Below are positions 51,614 through 60,994 of a DNA stretch of 64,000 nucleotides, in pieces. Below the pieces are notes generated by a model. The model made no database searches. It worked only from the letters and a program-made list of their open reading frames with translations, and had not been told where the DNA came from. Each line of letters opens with the position of its first letter. The first letter of the stretch is position 1. A program made the translations under genes and the position numbers. Origin of the DNA: Nonomuraea angiospora (GTDB lineage: Bacteria > Actinomycetota > Actinomycetes > Streptosporangiales > Streptosporangiaceae). The stretch spans positions 5,332,001 to 5,396,000 of the forward strand of contig NZ_JADBEK010000001.1 of assembly GCF_014873145.1 (NCBI RefSeq). The letters run 5' to 3'.

Positions 51614-52576
51614 ATGACCACGATGGAGCGGCCCGACCTGGCCGCAGAACTTCGCGCCGCCATTTTGTCGGCAGACCCGAGGTTGTCGAAATTTTCGCCG
51701 CTTCGGCGTATTCTGACCTACGACGACTTCAACTCCGGCACCCACGGCTGGACCGAACTGCTGGGCAATTACAACGGCAATGGCGATCTCTCCACAGTTG
51801 ATGATCACATGCGTGACTTCCGCCCGCCGCAGCTCTCGAACTGCTCCTTCTTCGATATCGGTTCCCATGGCGCCATGACCGGGTCGTATGCGCTCAAGCT
51901 GGCCACCCGGGCCTACCAGGGGCACACCGCCACCGCCATCCGGCGGCTCACCATGAGCGGGCGCGGCCTGCTGCAGATCGAGGCCTACTTCACCTTCAAG
52001 GCCGAGGCGACCATCGACGGCAGCGCGGGTGACCAGTTCGGAGACGTCACCTGGGACGGCAACCTGCACCCGTCAGAGGCGCAGTTCGGCTGCTTCACCG
52101 TGGCGACCGACCTGTGCGGCGACGGCGGTCTGCGCTACCACACGGTGGCCCGCTACCTGAATACGACGCTGGACAACAAGCTGTCCCGGCAGTGGGTGTA
52201 CCCGATCGTGCCGGAACCGACGCCGCGTGAGCACCTCGAGGGCAAGGTCAAGCTGGCCTACGGGGCCGACTTCACCGCACCCGACCCGAAGGACTGGCAT
52301 CCGTTCGGCGAGCCCCAGGAACTCTGCTACAACGAGGTGCCCACGAAGGTCAACTGGCACTACCTGCGCTGGGTCATCGACACGGGCGCCAGGCGTAACG
52401 TCGAGCTACAGGTCAACGATCGGATCATGGACATGTCCGCGGTGCCGGTCCCGCCGTACAAGGAGCGCTACGACTCGCTGGAGAATCTGCTGAACTTCTA
52501 CTTCTCGGTGCGGACCCACTCGACGGTCCGTAACTTCCTGTTCCTCGATTCGGTTCTCATTTCCACGGAGTGGTGA
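51614..52576 (+). CDS. DUF6772-like hypothetical protein
   Basis: 320 aa. It begins TTMERPDLAAELRAAILSAD and contains a long beta-rich body: LTYDDFNSGTHGWTELLGNY, SGRGLLQIEAYFTFKAEATI, NWHYLRWVIDTGARRNVELQ, and STVRNFLFLDSVLISTEW. This matches what I remember of DUF6772, a jelly-roll-like family with no known activity. AGGAG precedes ATG 51614; earlier ATGs (from 51518) overlap the operator and lack an RBS. No signal peptide. It opens the plus-strand LacI-controlled operon, so it probably acts on or senses the same compound as the transporter. Confidence 0.75.
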   Translation: MTTMERPDLAAELRAAILSADPRLSKFSPLRRILTYDDFNSGTHGWTELLGNYNGNGDLSTVDDHMRDFRPPQLSNCSFFDIGSHGAMTGSYALKLATRAYQGHTATAIRRLTMSGRGLLQIEAYFTFKAEATIDGSAGDQFGDVTWDGNLHPSEAQFGCFTVATDLCGDGGLRYHTVARYLNTTLDNKLSRQWVYPIVPEPTPREHLEGKVKLAYGADFTAPDPKDWHPFGEPQELCYNEVPTKVNWHYLRWVIDTGARRNVELQVNDRIMDMSAVPVPPYKERYDSLENLLNFYFSVRTHSTVRNFLFLDSVLISTEW

Positions 52577-52580
52577 CGTT

Positions 52581-52916
52581 ATGCGGCAGGTGCAGACGGC
52601 GGTCCTCGAGCGGGACACGACGTTCGTTTCCGACTTCGCTACGGAACCGTACGAGGTGGCGTGGGCCGGCGAGGCGCGCTTCTTCGTGCACACCCTTGCG
52701 GCGTCCGGCGACGACGTCGCGGTACGGCTGGTCACCCAGATCTCGCCGGACGGCCTGACCTGGTGCGACCTCGACGGCCACGAACATGTCGTCACCGGCC
52801 CCGGCCTGGTGACCTGGCCGGTCGGCCAGTTCGGCCAATGGCTGCGGTTGCGTGGCACAGTGGCGGGCAACAGTCCGTCAGCGACACTGCGTATCTATCT
52901 CACCGTCAAGAGCTGA
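52581..52916 (+). CDS. small beta-rich hypothetical protein
   Basis: 111 aa. Sequence pattern EVAWAGEARFFVHTLAASGD, VRLVTQISPDGLTWCDLDG and LRLRGTVAGNSPSATLRIYL indicates a beta-sandwich similar to small carbohydrate-binding or phage-fibre accessory domains. It starts 4 bp after the DUF6772-like gene and precedes the LacI gene. Function unknown; its context implies a role with the imported compound. Confidence 0.7.
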   Translation: MRQVQTAVLERDTTFVSDFATEPYEVAWAGEARFFVHTLAASGDDVAVRLVTQISPDGLTWCDLDGHEHVVTGPGLVTWPVGQFGQWLRLRGTVAGNSPSATLRIYLTVKS

Positions 52917-52965
52917 GGAGCGGCCACAAGGTGTTACCGGGAGCGAGCGAGAGAGGGGCACTCGG

Positions 52966-54033
52966 ATGGCTGGGACTCGGCGTCACACCCTGCGGGACAT
53001 CGCCGCGACGTTGAACCTGTCGGTCAACACCGTCTCGCGTGCCCTCTCTGGAAAGGACGGCATCGGGGAGAAGACCAGGGCACTGGTCCGCGCCGAGGCG
53101 GAGCGGGTCGGCTACGTGCCGAACTCGGTGGCCAGGTCGCTTGTCCTGGGCTCCGCGATGACCTTCGGCCTGGTCATCACCAACCCGTCCAACCCGTTCT
53201 ACGCGCAGCTGATCTCCAGCATCGAGTTGCGCGCCCGGAATCACGGTTATTCGCTGTTGCTGATGGTGACCGGCGAATCGGAGGAGTACGAGACGCGCGC
53301 CGTGGAGTCGCTGCTGCGATCCTCGGTGAGTGGGTCGATAGCCGTCCCGGTTCAGGCGAGCGCCGATCCGTGGCGGCGGCTCGGCACGGTCGGTGTGCCC
53401 ACCGTGCTGCTCAACCGGGACCTGCCTGATCTGGGTTACCGCTTTGTCGGCACCGACAACGAGCTCGGCGGCTACCGCGCCACCGCGCACGCGATCTCCC
53501 GTGGCGCCCGCTCGATCGTGGTGCTGGAGGAGGACCTGCCGATCACCACCATCGCCGACCGGATTGCCGGCTTCCGCCGGGCCATGGCCGAGGCCGGCCT
53601 GTCCGTGCCGCGCGGCAGCATCATGCGGGTGCCCACCCGCCGACACGAGCAGGCCGCCCTGCCATGGCAGCCACAGCAGGCCTACCAGGTGGCGCGCCGG
53701 ATGTTGCGCCGGGCCAGGCTGCCGGACGCGGTCGTGGTCGGCAACGACTACTTCGCGCTCGGCCTGTACCGTGCCCTGGAGGAGTGCGGGCTCAAGGTGC
53801 CGGACGACATGATGGTGATCGGTTTCGGCGATTACCCCTTCTCCGCATTCCTGTCGCCACCGCTGACCACTGTCCGGCTGCCCGCCGAGGAAGTCGGCGA
53901 CATCGCGGTCGACCTGCTGCTCGAGGAGATAGCCGGCGGCCGGAGCGCCCGCCCGCTGAAGCAGTTGATCGCACCCACGCTGGTGGAGCGGGAGTCGACC
54001 AATCGCACCACCTTCGCCAGGACTCTGGTCTGA
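52966..54033 (+). CDS. LacI-family transcriptional regulator
   Basis: 355 aa. The N-terminal HTH reads TLRDIAATLNLSVNTVSRAL with the hinge YVPNSVARSL, followed by a periplasmic-binding-protein-like sensor domain (TFGLVITNPSNPFYAQLISS; DAVVVGNDYFALGLYRALEE; PPLTTVRLPAEEVGDIAVDL). A GAGAGGGG precedes the ATG. It should bind the two palindromes at 51313 and 51504 and release them on binding a ligand, probably a sugar-like compound. It is the last gene of the plus-strand run, so it is autoregulated. Confidence 0.93.
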   Translation: MAGTRRHTLRDIAATLNLSVNTVSRALSGKDGIGEKTRALVRAEAERVGYVPNSVARSLVLGSAMTFGLVITNPSNPFYAQLISSIELRARNHGYSLLLMVTGESEEYETRAVESLLRSSVSGSIAVPVQASADPWRRLGTVGVPTVLLNRDLPDLGYRFVGTDNELGGYRATAHAISRGARSIVVLEEDLPITTIADRIAGFRRAMAEAGLSVPRGSIMRVPTRRHEQAALPWQPQQAYQVARRMLRRARLPDAVVVGNDYFALGLYRALEECGLKVPDDMMVIGFGDYPFSAFLSPPLTTVRLPAEEVGDIAVDLLLEEIAGGRSARPLKQLIAPTLVERESTNRTTFARTLV

Positions 54034-54605
54034 ACCAAGCCTGCCCGGTCACTGGAAACGCTTCACCACATCCGGGTGCGCTGGATTCGTACATGAGGGG
54101 GCTGCGTTTCGCGCTCAATGATGATCGAGAAGGAGCGCTGGGTCCCGTTGATGTGGCCGAGAGCATCACTTCGTCATTGGTCCTCATCGGACGGGTCACT
54201 GGGGTGGGAATCAGCAGGAGACGGTTGAACGCCAGCCATACCCTCTATGTGATTCCGGAAGGTGACGCGGGGTGATCGAGGTCGGTCACCTGTTGACGTT
54301 CTCGATTCCGAGGATGGCGGCCAGTTCGCCGCCTTTCCACGCTTCCCTGTGGGCTCGAGAACTCGAATCGCTTCCAGCGCAGAGCCCTTCGTCCGTCGGG
54401 AGGAAGGGCTCAGCTGCGCGTCCGGGTGAATTCGGACCCTATCCGGAGGGACGGCGGCTCAGCGCCTACGATGACAAGCTGGAACAGGCCAAGATCGGAT
54501 TCAGTGTCGAATTCGAGTCACTCAGCGGGAAGTCCGTGCCGAATCCAGACAGGCAGCGAACAGGTCCGGACGATAGAAACCTGACGGTCGAACAGTGACG
54601 CCCCT
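54034..54605. other. gene-poor stretch after the LacI gene
   Basis: A 108-aa reading at 54272-54598 (GEFGPYPEGRRLSAYDDKLE in its second half) is partly protein-like but shows no family and no RBS; I treat it as unsupported. No structure or repeat stands out. Confidence 0.35.
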
Positions 54606-55547
54606 TCATGATCGACGCGGACACTGACGCGTGCGGCGTCCAGGCCAGAGACGGCAGCAGAAGCGCGGACGCCCCCTCATGGCCAGCGTCCAGGCGTGCC
54701 TGGGCCGCCTGTTGGAAGGCGGCCTCCAGTGCCGCAGGCTCCGGCGGGGCGTCATCATAAGTGGTCTCCTGGCACCGGCCGAGGGCGGCGGCAGCCCCTC
54801 GGGATCGCGCTCGCGCAACGCGGCGAACGCCGACGCGACCGTGGCCGCCGAGACAGCGCTTGCATGCGCGTTCGCAACCAGCGACAACATCGCCAGCCCC
54901 AGTCTGAAGTCGGCACGGTACATACGGCGCAGCCGGGAAATCGCCGGCTCGATCCGCCCCATCCGCTCGTAGACCTCCACGAGGAGCGGCCCGGCCAGCT
55001 CATGCCGGGGAACGAGTAGACAGGCGGTGGACAGGTCGGAGTGGGCGGCGTCCAGTTCATCGTCCGCGAGGCGCACCCTCGCCCGGCGGCAGTGCAGCTC
55101 CGCGAGATAGCCGTCGAAGTCGAACGATGCGAACCGGGCGCCGTCGACCAGCTTGAGCAAGACGGCGCGACGGGCCCACCGCACCATCACGATCGCCTCC
55201 TCCAGCACGGCGAGCGCCTCGGCAGCGGCTCCTCGCGCGAGCAGTTCGTGCGCGGTAGCCAGCGTCTCATCCGCATGGAGCACGATGCCTTCGGGCGGCA
55301 GACCGACACCGTCCAGCAGGTGGAACATCTCATCGAACGTACCCGGGCCCTGCCGACTCAGCTGCCGACTCTCCGTCGCTGGAGGCCGAGAAGGCGCTGC
55401 TCCCCCGGAGTCGAGGTGCCAGGTGATGGAAAGACGTCCACGCGATGATTCGCCGGGCAACCCGAGAACGTCGAGATCTATTGCGTCGGAAACAACGACT
55501 GATCCGGTTGCGGCCGGCCCGGCCTCACCCGGAAACCCGGACAGCAA
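54606..55547 (-). pseudogene. TPR-like hypothetical protein with a frameshifted C-terminus
   Basis: From about 55547 the minus strand encodes a helical-repeat protein (LHADETLATAHELLARGAAA; VRLADDELDAAHSDLSTACL; LLVEVYERMGRIEPAISRLR). Near 54775 the current frame turns Arg/Trp-rich, while the adjacent frame carries a convincing acidic end: CQETTYDDAPPEPAALEAAF then QQAAQARLDAGHEGASALLL. One indel separates them. Function unknown; similar in style to the TPR protein at 36947. Confidence 0.55.
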
Positions 55548-55639
55548 TCGAAAATGAGCTTCTCCCCATTCCCCGAATACCTGACCTGAGGTCCCCGATC
55601 GAGTGCGAGCCCTAGCTGGCGCGTCTGTCGTCGCACACC

Positions 55640-56713
55640 GTGAAGGGTGGAGGTGGGACAGATGGCAAAGACTCGTGTGGGGTCAGTAGGCGATGCGGCT
55701 GCGTGGATGCGGAAACAGGACGTCAGCGAGGCGTCACGTGTCCGCGTCTGCCGGTAGATGACGATCACGGCAGCTGGTATTTCGCGGTCCAGGTACGTGG
55801 CCTGGACGGGCAGCGGCAGCGCGTCCGCCAGGGTGGTTACGCCGACCCCGAGGAAGCGCAGGCGGCAGGCCGTGCCCTGGCCGCTGCCGACCACGACGGA
55901 GCAGGGGCCGGATGCACCATCGGGCAGTGGCTGGCACGCTGGCCGGCCACCAAGGACGCCCTGCGTCCGTCGACCCGGCAAGGCTACGCCACGCACATCC
56001 GTCTCCACCTCATCCCACAGCTGGGACGGATCCTGCTCCACCAACTCACCCCCCGCGACGTCAACGTACTGCTCGCGACGCTCGCGTCCCGTCCCTCACC
56101 GACCGGGCGCCAGCTGTCACCCACGACCGTGGTGCGGATCCACGCCACCCTGCGGACCGCGCTGAACGCCGCGGTCCGCGCCCGACTGATCCCCATCAAC
56201 CCGGCCAACGGAGCCGAACTCCCCATCCCCGCCGGCCGCATCCAGTCGTCTGGACCGCCGGGCGGACCGCCCGGCGGCAGCAAACGGGAGAACGTCCGGC
56301 CGTGGCGGTCTGGACCGAACAACAGCTCGCAGCGTTTCTGACCGGCGTCGTGCAGGACCGCCTGTACGCCGCCTGGTGGCCGGGCCGCTCTGCGCGGGCT
56401 GCGCCGCGGTGAGCTGGCCGGGCTACGCTGGACGGACGTCGACCTGCAGGCCGCGGAGCTGACGGTGACGCAGCAGCGAGTGCACGCCGACGGCCAGGTC
56501 GTGGTCGCGCCGCCGAAGAGCGTCGCCACGCTGGCGCTGGCCGCGCGCACCGATCTGAAGGTGGTGCAGGCGATGCTGGGGCATGCCAGCATCGTGCTGA
56601 CCGCCGACACCTATGTCTCGGTGCTGCCTGAGGTGGCCCACGAAGCCGCCCGGGAAACGGCCCGGCTGGTGCTGAAAGCCGCGTCCGCGCTGGGGCGGCC
56701 GCTGGGCGGCTGA
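55640..56713 (+). pseudogene. inactivated tyrosine recombinase (phage/AICE integrase)
   Basis: N-terminal part: RRCGCVDAETGRQRGVTCPR, HGSWYFAVQVRGLDGQRQRV, then the SAM-like domain CTIGQWLARWPATKDALRPS and a core-binding helix (LTPRDVNVLLATLASRPSPT). The sense then changes frame (VAVWTEQQLAAFLTGVVQDR; LRRGELAGLRWTDVDL with box-I Arg). VVVAPPKS is joined directly to VATLALAARTDLKVVQAMLG and TADTYVSVLPEVAHEAARE, so the segment with the HxLRH motif is deleted. At least two frameshifts plus a deletion: not functional. It sits about 75 bp from a tRNA-Arg attachment fragment. Confidence 0.85.
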
Positions 56714-56787
56714 CTCAGCTTTGCTTCACATTTGCCCCATGCCGCCGCAGCAGGCGGGCGCGGCTGGAGTCTCCGCAGGTAGAGAAG

Positions 56788-56829
56788 CGCGCCCTGCAGG
56801 ATTCGAACCTGCGACCGTCGGATTAGAAG
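56788..56829 (-). tRNA. 3' half of tRNA-Arg (anticodon TCT): attachment-site remnant
   Basis: On the minus strand the anticodon loop CTTCTAA is followed by stem, variable loop, T-arm GCAGG-TTCGAAT-CCTGC and acceptor strand AGGGCGC plus a G discriminator. The 5' half is absent and the 5' anticodon-stem strand does not pair. This is the classic att core left when an element integrates at a tRNA 3' end; the dead integrase is next to it. It is not a working tRNA gene. Confidence 0.85.
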
Positions 56830-56837
56830 GACGACAC

Positions 56838-56871
56838 GTGACGGGGCGTACGAGCACGCACCGAGCACGGC
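56838..56871. repeat. 34-bp repeat, copy 2 (copy 1 at 12674-12707)
   Basis: It lies 9 bp beyond the tRNA-Arg fragment. 32 of 34 positions equal the copy at 12674, same orientation. Probably att-flanking DNA. Confidence 0.6.
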
Positions 56872-56988
56872 TGACCGCCGGTGCTGGGATCTGACGGCAC
56901 GCTCCGGGGGTCGCAATCCTGACCGGACGCTTCAGCATCGGCCACCCGGCTCATCGCCCAGACCCTGCCTACGTTGACTCCGCGGCGG

Positions 56989-58158
56989 TCAGTTGCAGCC
57001 GCAGTCGCAGCCGTCGCAGCCGCAGCCGTCCTCGCCCGAGCAGCAGGAGCAGCAGTTGCCGCAGTTGCCGCAGCAGTCGTAGCCGGAGCAGTCGAAGCGC
57101 TCGCAGAAGGAGCCCTCGCGGTCCTCGTCCCAGGCGGGCCGGTACAGGCCGCACGTGCAGCAGGTCAGTGCGGCGCACGCCAGCGACAGCAGCCCGCCGG
57201 GATCCTGCTTCGGCGGCCGTCCTCCCGGCGGCGCGCCGGGATCGCCGGGCGCGTGTCCGGGCGGGTGGCCGGTGCCGTGGGTTCCGGCGGTGGCGAAGGC
57301 TCGGGAGACGGCGCTGCCGGTCTCCCGCACCAGCAGGGCGCGCGTCAGGCCAGGTCGGGGCAGGTCCAGCTCGTCCACGGCGGCGCGCAGCTCGGCGTGC
57401 GCGGCGTCGCAGTGGCGGCGCGCCTCGTCCAGGCCGGTGCCGGTGGCGGCCAGCGGGTTGTACGCCCCGGACTCCCGGTCGTCGGCCAGGTCCTCCACCG
57501 CGTCGATCAGGTGTGCCAGCTTCCCGAATCCGCGACCGGCCGCCTCCAGGGCCTCCCGGTTGTGCGGCTTCCCCGCGAGCACTGCGGTGTGCGCGAACGC
57601 GGCGGCGACGGCGTCCTCGGTGGGCCCCGTCAGCTCTCGTAACCTGGGCGCCGCGCTGCTCCCCGGGGGCGCCTGGGCGGGGGCGCGTTCCAGGAGGGTC
57701 TGGCGGTCGGCCGCCGCCGTCAGCGGGGTCGGGTCGAACCCCAGCGTGCCGGCCATGGCAGTGCCGGCCGAGGACCAGCGGCCCGCCAGGCGGGTGGCGC
57801 CGGCGGCCACCGGGCGGCGGGCGTACACGCCGTCCCCGTCCGCCACGTGGTCGCTCACCTTGCCGGCCGCCAGGAGCAGCGACACCGAGGCCGCCAGCCG
57901 TACCCCCTCGGACTCCACTACGTCGGCGCCCTTGAAGCCGCGTAGCGCACACGGGCCAGCCCTCCGGCGCGACGTGGACGTGGGCGACTGGGCCTCGGTG
58001 AGGACGGACACGAGCAGGCCGTCGTAGTTGGTCACCAGGCGCGACAGGTGTCCGTGCTCGTCGCGGAGCGCCAGGCAGAGCCCGCACAGGTGACCCATCC
58101 AGTCCGCGTAGAGCCCTTTGCACATGACGTGCCGACACGGGCGGACAATGCCGAACAT
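56989..58158 (-). CDS. DUF5685-family protein with a cysteine-rich tail
   Basis: 389 aa. The N-terminus FGIVRPCRHVMCKGLYADWM then GHLCGLCLALRDEHGHLSRL is the DUF5685 signature with paired Cys/His, likely a metal site. A helical body follows (GFGKLAHLIDAVEDLADDRE; HCDAAHAELRAAVDELDL), then a Pro/Gly linker. The last about 60 residues hold some 18 Cys (LTCCTCGLYR; CSGYDCCGNCGNCCSCCSG; CGCDGCDCGCN). Start at 58158 by family N-terminus. Such tails resemble metal-binding or iron-sulphur sites; the role is unknown. It is one of the few intact genes next to the att site. Confidence 0.85.
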   Translation of the reverse strand: MFGIVRPCRHVMCKGLYADWMGHLCGLCLALRDEHGHLSRLVTNYDGLLVSVLTEAQSPTSTSRRRAGPCALRGFKGADVVESEGVRLAASVSLLLAAGKVSDHVADGDGVYARRPVAAGATRLAGRWSSAGTAMAGTLGFDPTPLTAAADRQTLLERAPAQAPPGSSAAPRLRELTGPTEDAVAAAFAHTAVLAGKPHNREALEAAGRGFGKLAHLIDAVEDLADDRESGAYNPLAATGTGLDEARRHCDAAHAELRAAVDELDLPRPGLTRALLVRETGSAVSRAFATAGTHGTGHPPGHAPGDPGAPPGGRPPKQDPGGLLSLACAALTCCTCGLYRPAWDEDREGSFCERFDCSGYDCCGNCGNCCSCCSGEDGCGCDGCDCGCN

Positions 58159-58775
58159 ACGTCCCCTTATGTGCGCATTAGAGAGCCAACCGTAGCACCA
58201 GGCCGCCGGTAGATACCGCGGCGGCGAACGGATCCGCAGGAAGGAGAAGGTGCCCTCACCGCCTGGCCTGGCGCACTGCGCCTGCCGACCTGAAAGGCCA
58301 AAACCGTTTGGACAACGGGTACCCACATGGCCATCGTTTGCCGTGATCGGATCCGGCTCGGTACGCAGCCGCGCCGCTTGTCTGACCACCACCCGCGGGC
58401 AACTGCGGAAGCCGTTAGAAGCTCAGAACGGATGGCCAGCGGCAAGTCGTTACGTCTGGGCCCGCACCTGACCAGCTTGGGGTCATCCACCGGAGCAGAT
58501 ACACCCTCTGTTCGACGTGGTGCAGGCCCGGCGAGGGCGCTGAGCTCGTCGTCGCGGTCGGCGCGGTGTTTTCGGCGCGACCGCGTCGTCGCGATGCGGC
58601 CCGACGGCGCCGCGTCCTTCCGGTTCACCGACTTCGACCGCATCTTGGGGGAACTGGGCGAGTACGGATGCACGCCGAACGTCTACCTGTACTCCATGAC
58701 GACTCACTGACGATCCCCGCGCCGCCACGGCCGGCCCTGGCGGTGCGGGACCTACACGGCTGGTACAAATGGGGC
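58159..58775. other. stretch without a firm gene
   Basis: The only protein-like reading is plus-strand AMRPDGAASFRFTDFDRILG followed by ELGEYGCTPNVYLYSMTTH and a stop at about 58710, a possible C-terminal remnant with no recognisable start or family. Confidence 0.3.
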
Positions 58776-59072
58776 ATGAGCGAATCCGTCGGGTATCCCC
58801 CGCGGCCGAATGTGCCGGCGGCCCGGCGTGTCTACAGTCGGACGTACCGTGTGTGGGCCCGGGTGCTCCTGTGGACGCCGATCGCGCTCACGGTGGCCGG
58901 TGTCGTCCTCGGCCTGGGGCTGTTCGCGGCCGCTGATGCCGACCCGACGCACAATTCGTCCGCGCTCGGCTATCTCGGCCTCGTTGTGTGGGGCGCCCTC
59001 GCGGTCCTGTCACCGGTCCTGCTCGGATCGTTCATCGCCGGGCTGGTCATGCTGAACCGCACGCGCAGTTGA
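58776..59072 (+). CDS. small two-helix membrane protein
   Basis: 98 aa. Soluble Pro-rich start, then two transmembrane helices (WTPIALTVAGVVLGLGLFAA and LVVWGALAVLSPVLLGSFIA) and a short basic end. No family recognised. ATG 58776 begins the conserved-looking reading; upstream in-frame sequence is Arg-rich. Confidence 0.6.
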   Translation: MSESVGYPPRPNVPAARRVYSRTYRVWARVLLWTPIALTVAGVVLGLGLFAAADADPTHNSSALGYLGLVVWGALAVLSPVLLGSFIAGLVMLNRTRS

Positions 59073-59522
59073 GGTCGCGGCGGGACGCGGCCCGACCCAG
59101 AGTGCCGCTGCGCACGCAGCCAGGCGGAGATGCGGCGCCGGGGCGGAAGGCGAGTGGACCGGATCGATGCCTACACCAGCGTGCCGCGGCCACCTGACGG
59201 GGTTCGTCGAACCAGTCGCCTGGCAGGCGTGCTCCGGTACGCGCCTCGATGACGCCATGACGGCTGCCGCTTGCGCCGGCCACCGAGCGGCGGCCACTCC
59301 TTCCAACGCTGCCGCCGCATCCTGCAGTGCGGGAGGGTCGGCGCCGTGCAGCGCATGCGGATCCAGTTCCGGGATTATGGCAAGCCACCACCTGTTGGCC
59401 ACGTACTCCAGAAATCTCCCACCTGTGAGGTTCCACGACACGTGCCGCACCTGCGCGTCCTGGCTGAGCCATTCCATGACGGGCACCCGCGCGGCGTAAC
59501 CGAAACCGCCGGGGATTGGCAT
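59010..59522 (-). pseudogene. possible hypothetical protein fragment
   Basis: The minus-strand reading PIPGGFGYAARVPVMEWLSQ then DAQVRHVSWNLTGGRFLEYV and NRWWLAIIPELDPHAL has natural composition for about 80 residues, after which it becomes low-complexity. There is no clear start: the frame is open upstream of 59522 (NDYLDG). Family unknown. Confidence 0.3.
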
Positions 59523-59683
59523 GCCGTCCAGATAGTCGTTGCCCGTGCTATGGCGAGGACGTCGTGTTAGTTGTTAGCGCCTCGTCGAGCTGCGGGAGCC
59601 GGGATGAGGGGACGACGGCCGCCCCTTCATGATCAATCCAAACACCAGCCAGATCACCGACCACACCACGCGCGCCGCGAGTT

Positions 59684-60274
59684 AGCCAGCAGGGTCGCCC
59701 TTGTACGGGGTGACGATCGGACTTTCGGCTCCTTGATAGGCCTTGTCTGCCAGGGTGATGTTCCCCGCCTCCTGCAGCGCGCGCAGGATGCCCCAGATGC
59801 GGGCGGCGCTCGGGTCGTGCGCCTTGCCGGGCAACGCTCCGGAGGTCCACGGGATCGTCCCGTTCGGGGAGGCGATGACCTGGACGTTCATGCCGTGCAC
59901 GCGGTGCTTGCCGGAGAAGTACGGACGGTCGGCGGCGATCCGATCAGTGCGGATCAGCGTGCCGTCCAGCACCGGGTAGTGCACCATCCCGCTTCGCCTT
60001 GCGCAGCGCTGGCCGAGCTTGGGCGAGCGGGCAGACAGCAGCTCACGGTTTCCTCCACATACCGCCAGGCGGTCGCCGCCGATACTCCGAACCTGGCCCC
60101 GAGTTCGGCGAATGTCTCGCTCTTGCGCAGGTGGACCAGCACCAGCCGCGCCTGCTGGCCCGGGTTCAGCAGCCCCCAGACCGACCCGATCGCCTTACGG
60201 TGCCGACGGATCACCCCGGCGGCGTAGTTCAGCGTCCGAGGCGACAAATCGACGGCGGCACGATAGAAAAGCAT
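59684..60274 (-). mobile_element. truncated IS5-type transposase (DDE_Tnp_4-like)
   Basis: The minus strand encodes the HTH N-terminus (LFYRAAVDLSPRTLNYAAGV; ARLVLVHLRKSETFAELGAR; FGVSAATAWRYVEETV). After a frameshift near 60030 the first catalytic Asp region appears (HYPVLDGTLIRTDRIAADRP; YFSGKHRVHGMNVQVIASPN) and then DKAYQG. The reading stops at 59684 (YKGDPAG). The C-terminal third with the last catalytic Glu is missing; a fragment of that kind lies at 62745-62992. No clear inverted repeats were found. Confidence 0.8.
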
Positions 60275-60451
60275 CCGAGGCCCCTGGTTGTGACGGGTCT
60301 GGTTGTGGTGATCAATCCATCTACCAGGGGTTTCTTACATCGTCAGGCGAATACCAGGCTCGCGATCACGCTGTGACCAGCAACCCGCCGCCAGCGGGGT
60401 ACAAAAGCCCCACTGATGCAGATGGTCGAATTGTTGAAGCTTTCAACCGCC

Positions 60452-60841
60452 TCAATGAGTGGCGATAAGTTTCTGCAGCTGCAGGCCGCTCTGAGAAATA
60501 AGATGAGGATAATCTCGAATGAGCAGCTTTGCCACGAGATCGTCAACACTTTCCCTGAGGAGGCTGCTGTTCATGCTGAGAAGCTCTTCGCAGATGCCGA
60601 GGAAGGACCTGATCACGTCCTTGTCATCGTCCTCCTCCACGGCTGGCATAAACACTTCGGCAACGACCTCGAGCAGATATTCGAACATGCTGACGTAGGT
60701 TTCGCCGTCTTGCGCGGCCTCCGCTTCGAGCGCCTGAATGAATCGTCGCGCAGAGGGCATCTTCCAAAGGATCTCCCGAGTTCGCCGGATGAGTTCTTCC
60801 AGGCTCACAAACTCATCGAGATCAAAGCCGTTCATGGCCAT
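60452..60841 (-). CDS. acidic small protein, DUF7674-like, in a low-GC pocket
   Basis: 129 aa, strongly acidic and alpha-helical: FDLDEFVSLEELIRRTREIL, SMFEYLLEVVAEVFMPAVEE, DDDKDVIRSFLGICEELLSM, ESVDDLVAKLLIRDYPHLIS. The size and pattern recall DUF7674 proteins, which occur near polymorphic-toxin immunity loci; this is a tentative link. Base composition here is clearly lower in G+C than the surroundings, with less biased third positions, suggesting transfer. ATG 60835 is an alternative start. The flanks are an IS5 relic and a broken gene. Confidence 0.65.
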   Translation of the reverse strand: MAMNGFDLDEFVSLEELIRRTREILWKMPSARRFIQALEAEAAQDGETYVSMFEYLLEVVAEVFMPAVEEDDDKDVIRSFLGICEELLSMNSSLLRESVDDLVAKLLIRDYPHLISQSGLQLQKLIATH

Positions 60842-60994
60842 CCCCGAGGGAATATTCGCCGAACACCGAAGTGATAGGTCAAGAAGACCTCAGGCCGATG
60901 CGCAGGCTCGTTTGACTGGGAGAATAATTATACCATTTCCGGCTGGGACAGCCCGACTCTTCGCGGAAATATTTGACCGCCTCGGTCTTCATCT

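Noticed and set aside
56788..56829. Considered as a complete tRNA-Arg gene
   Set aside because: Only anticodon loop to 3' end is present; D-arm and 5' acceptor strand are absent and the anticodon stem does not pair.
54599..59640. Shared string CGCCCCTTCATGATC at about 54602 and 59622
   Set aside because: Only 15 bp with diverging flanks; could be an old IS end but is too short to support.
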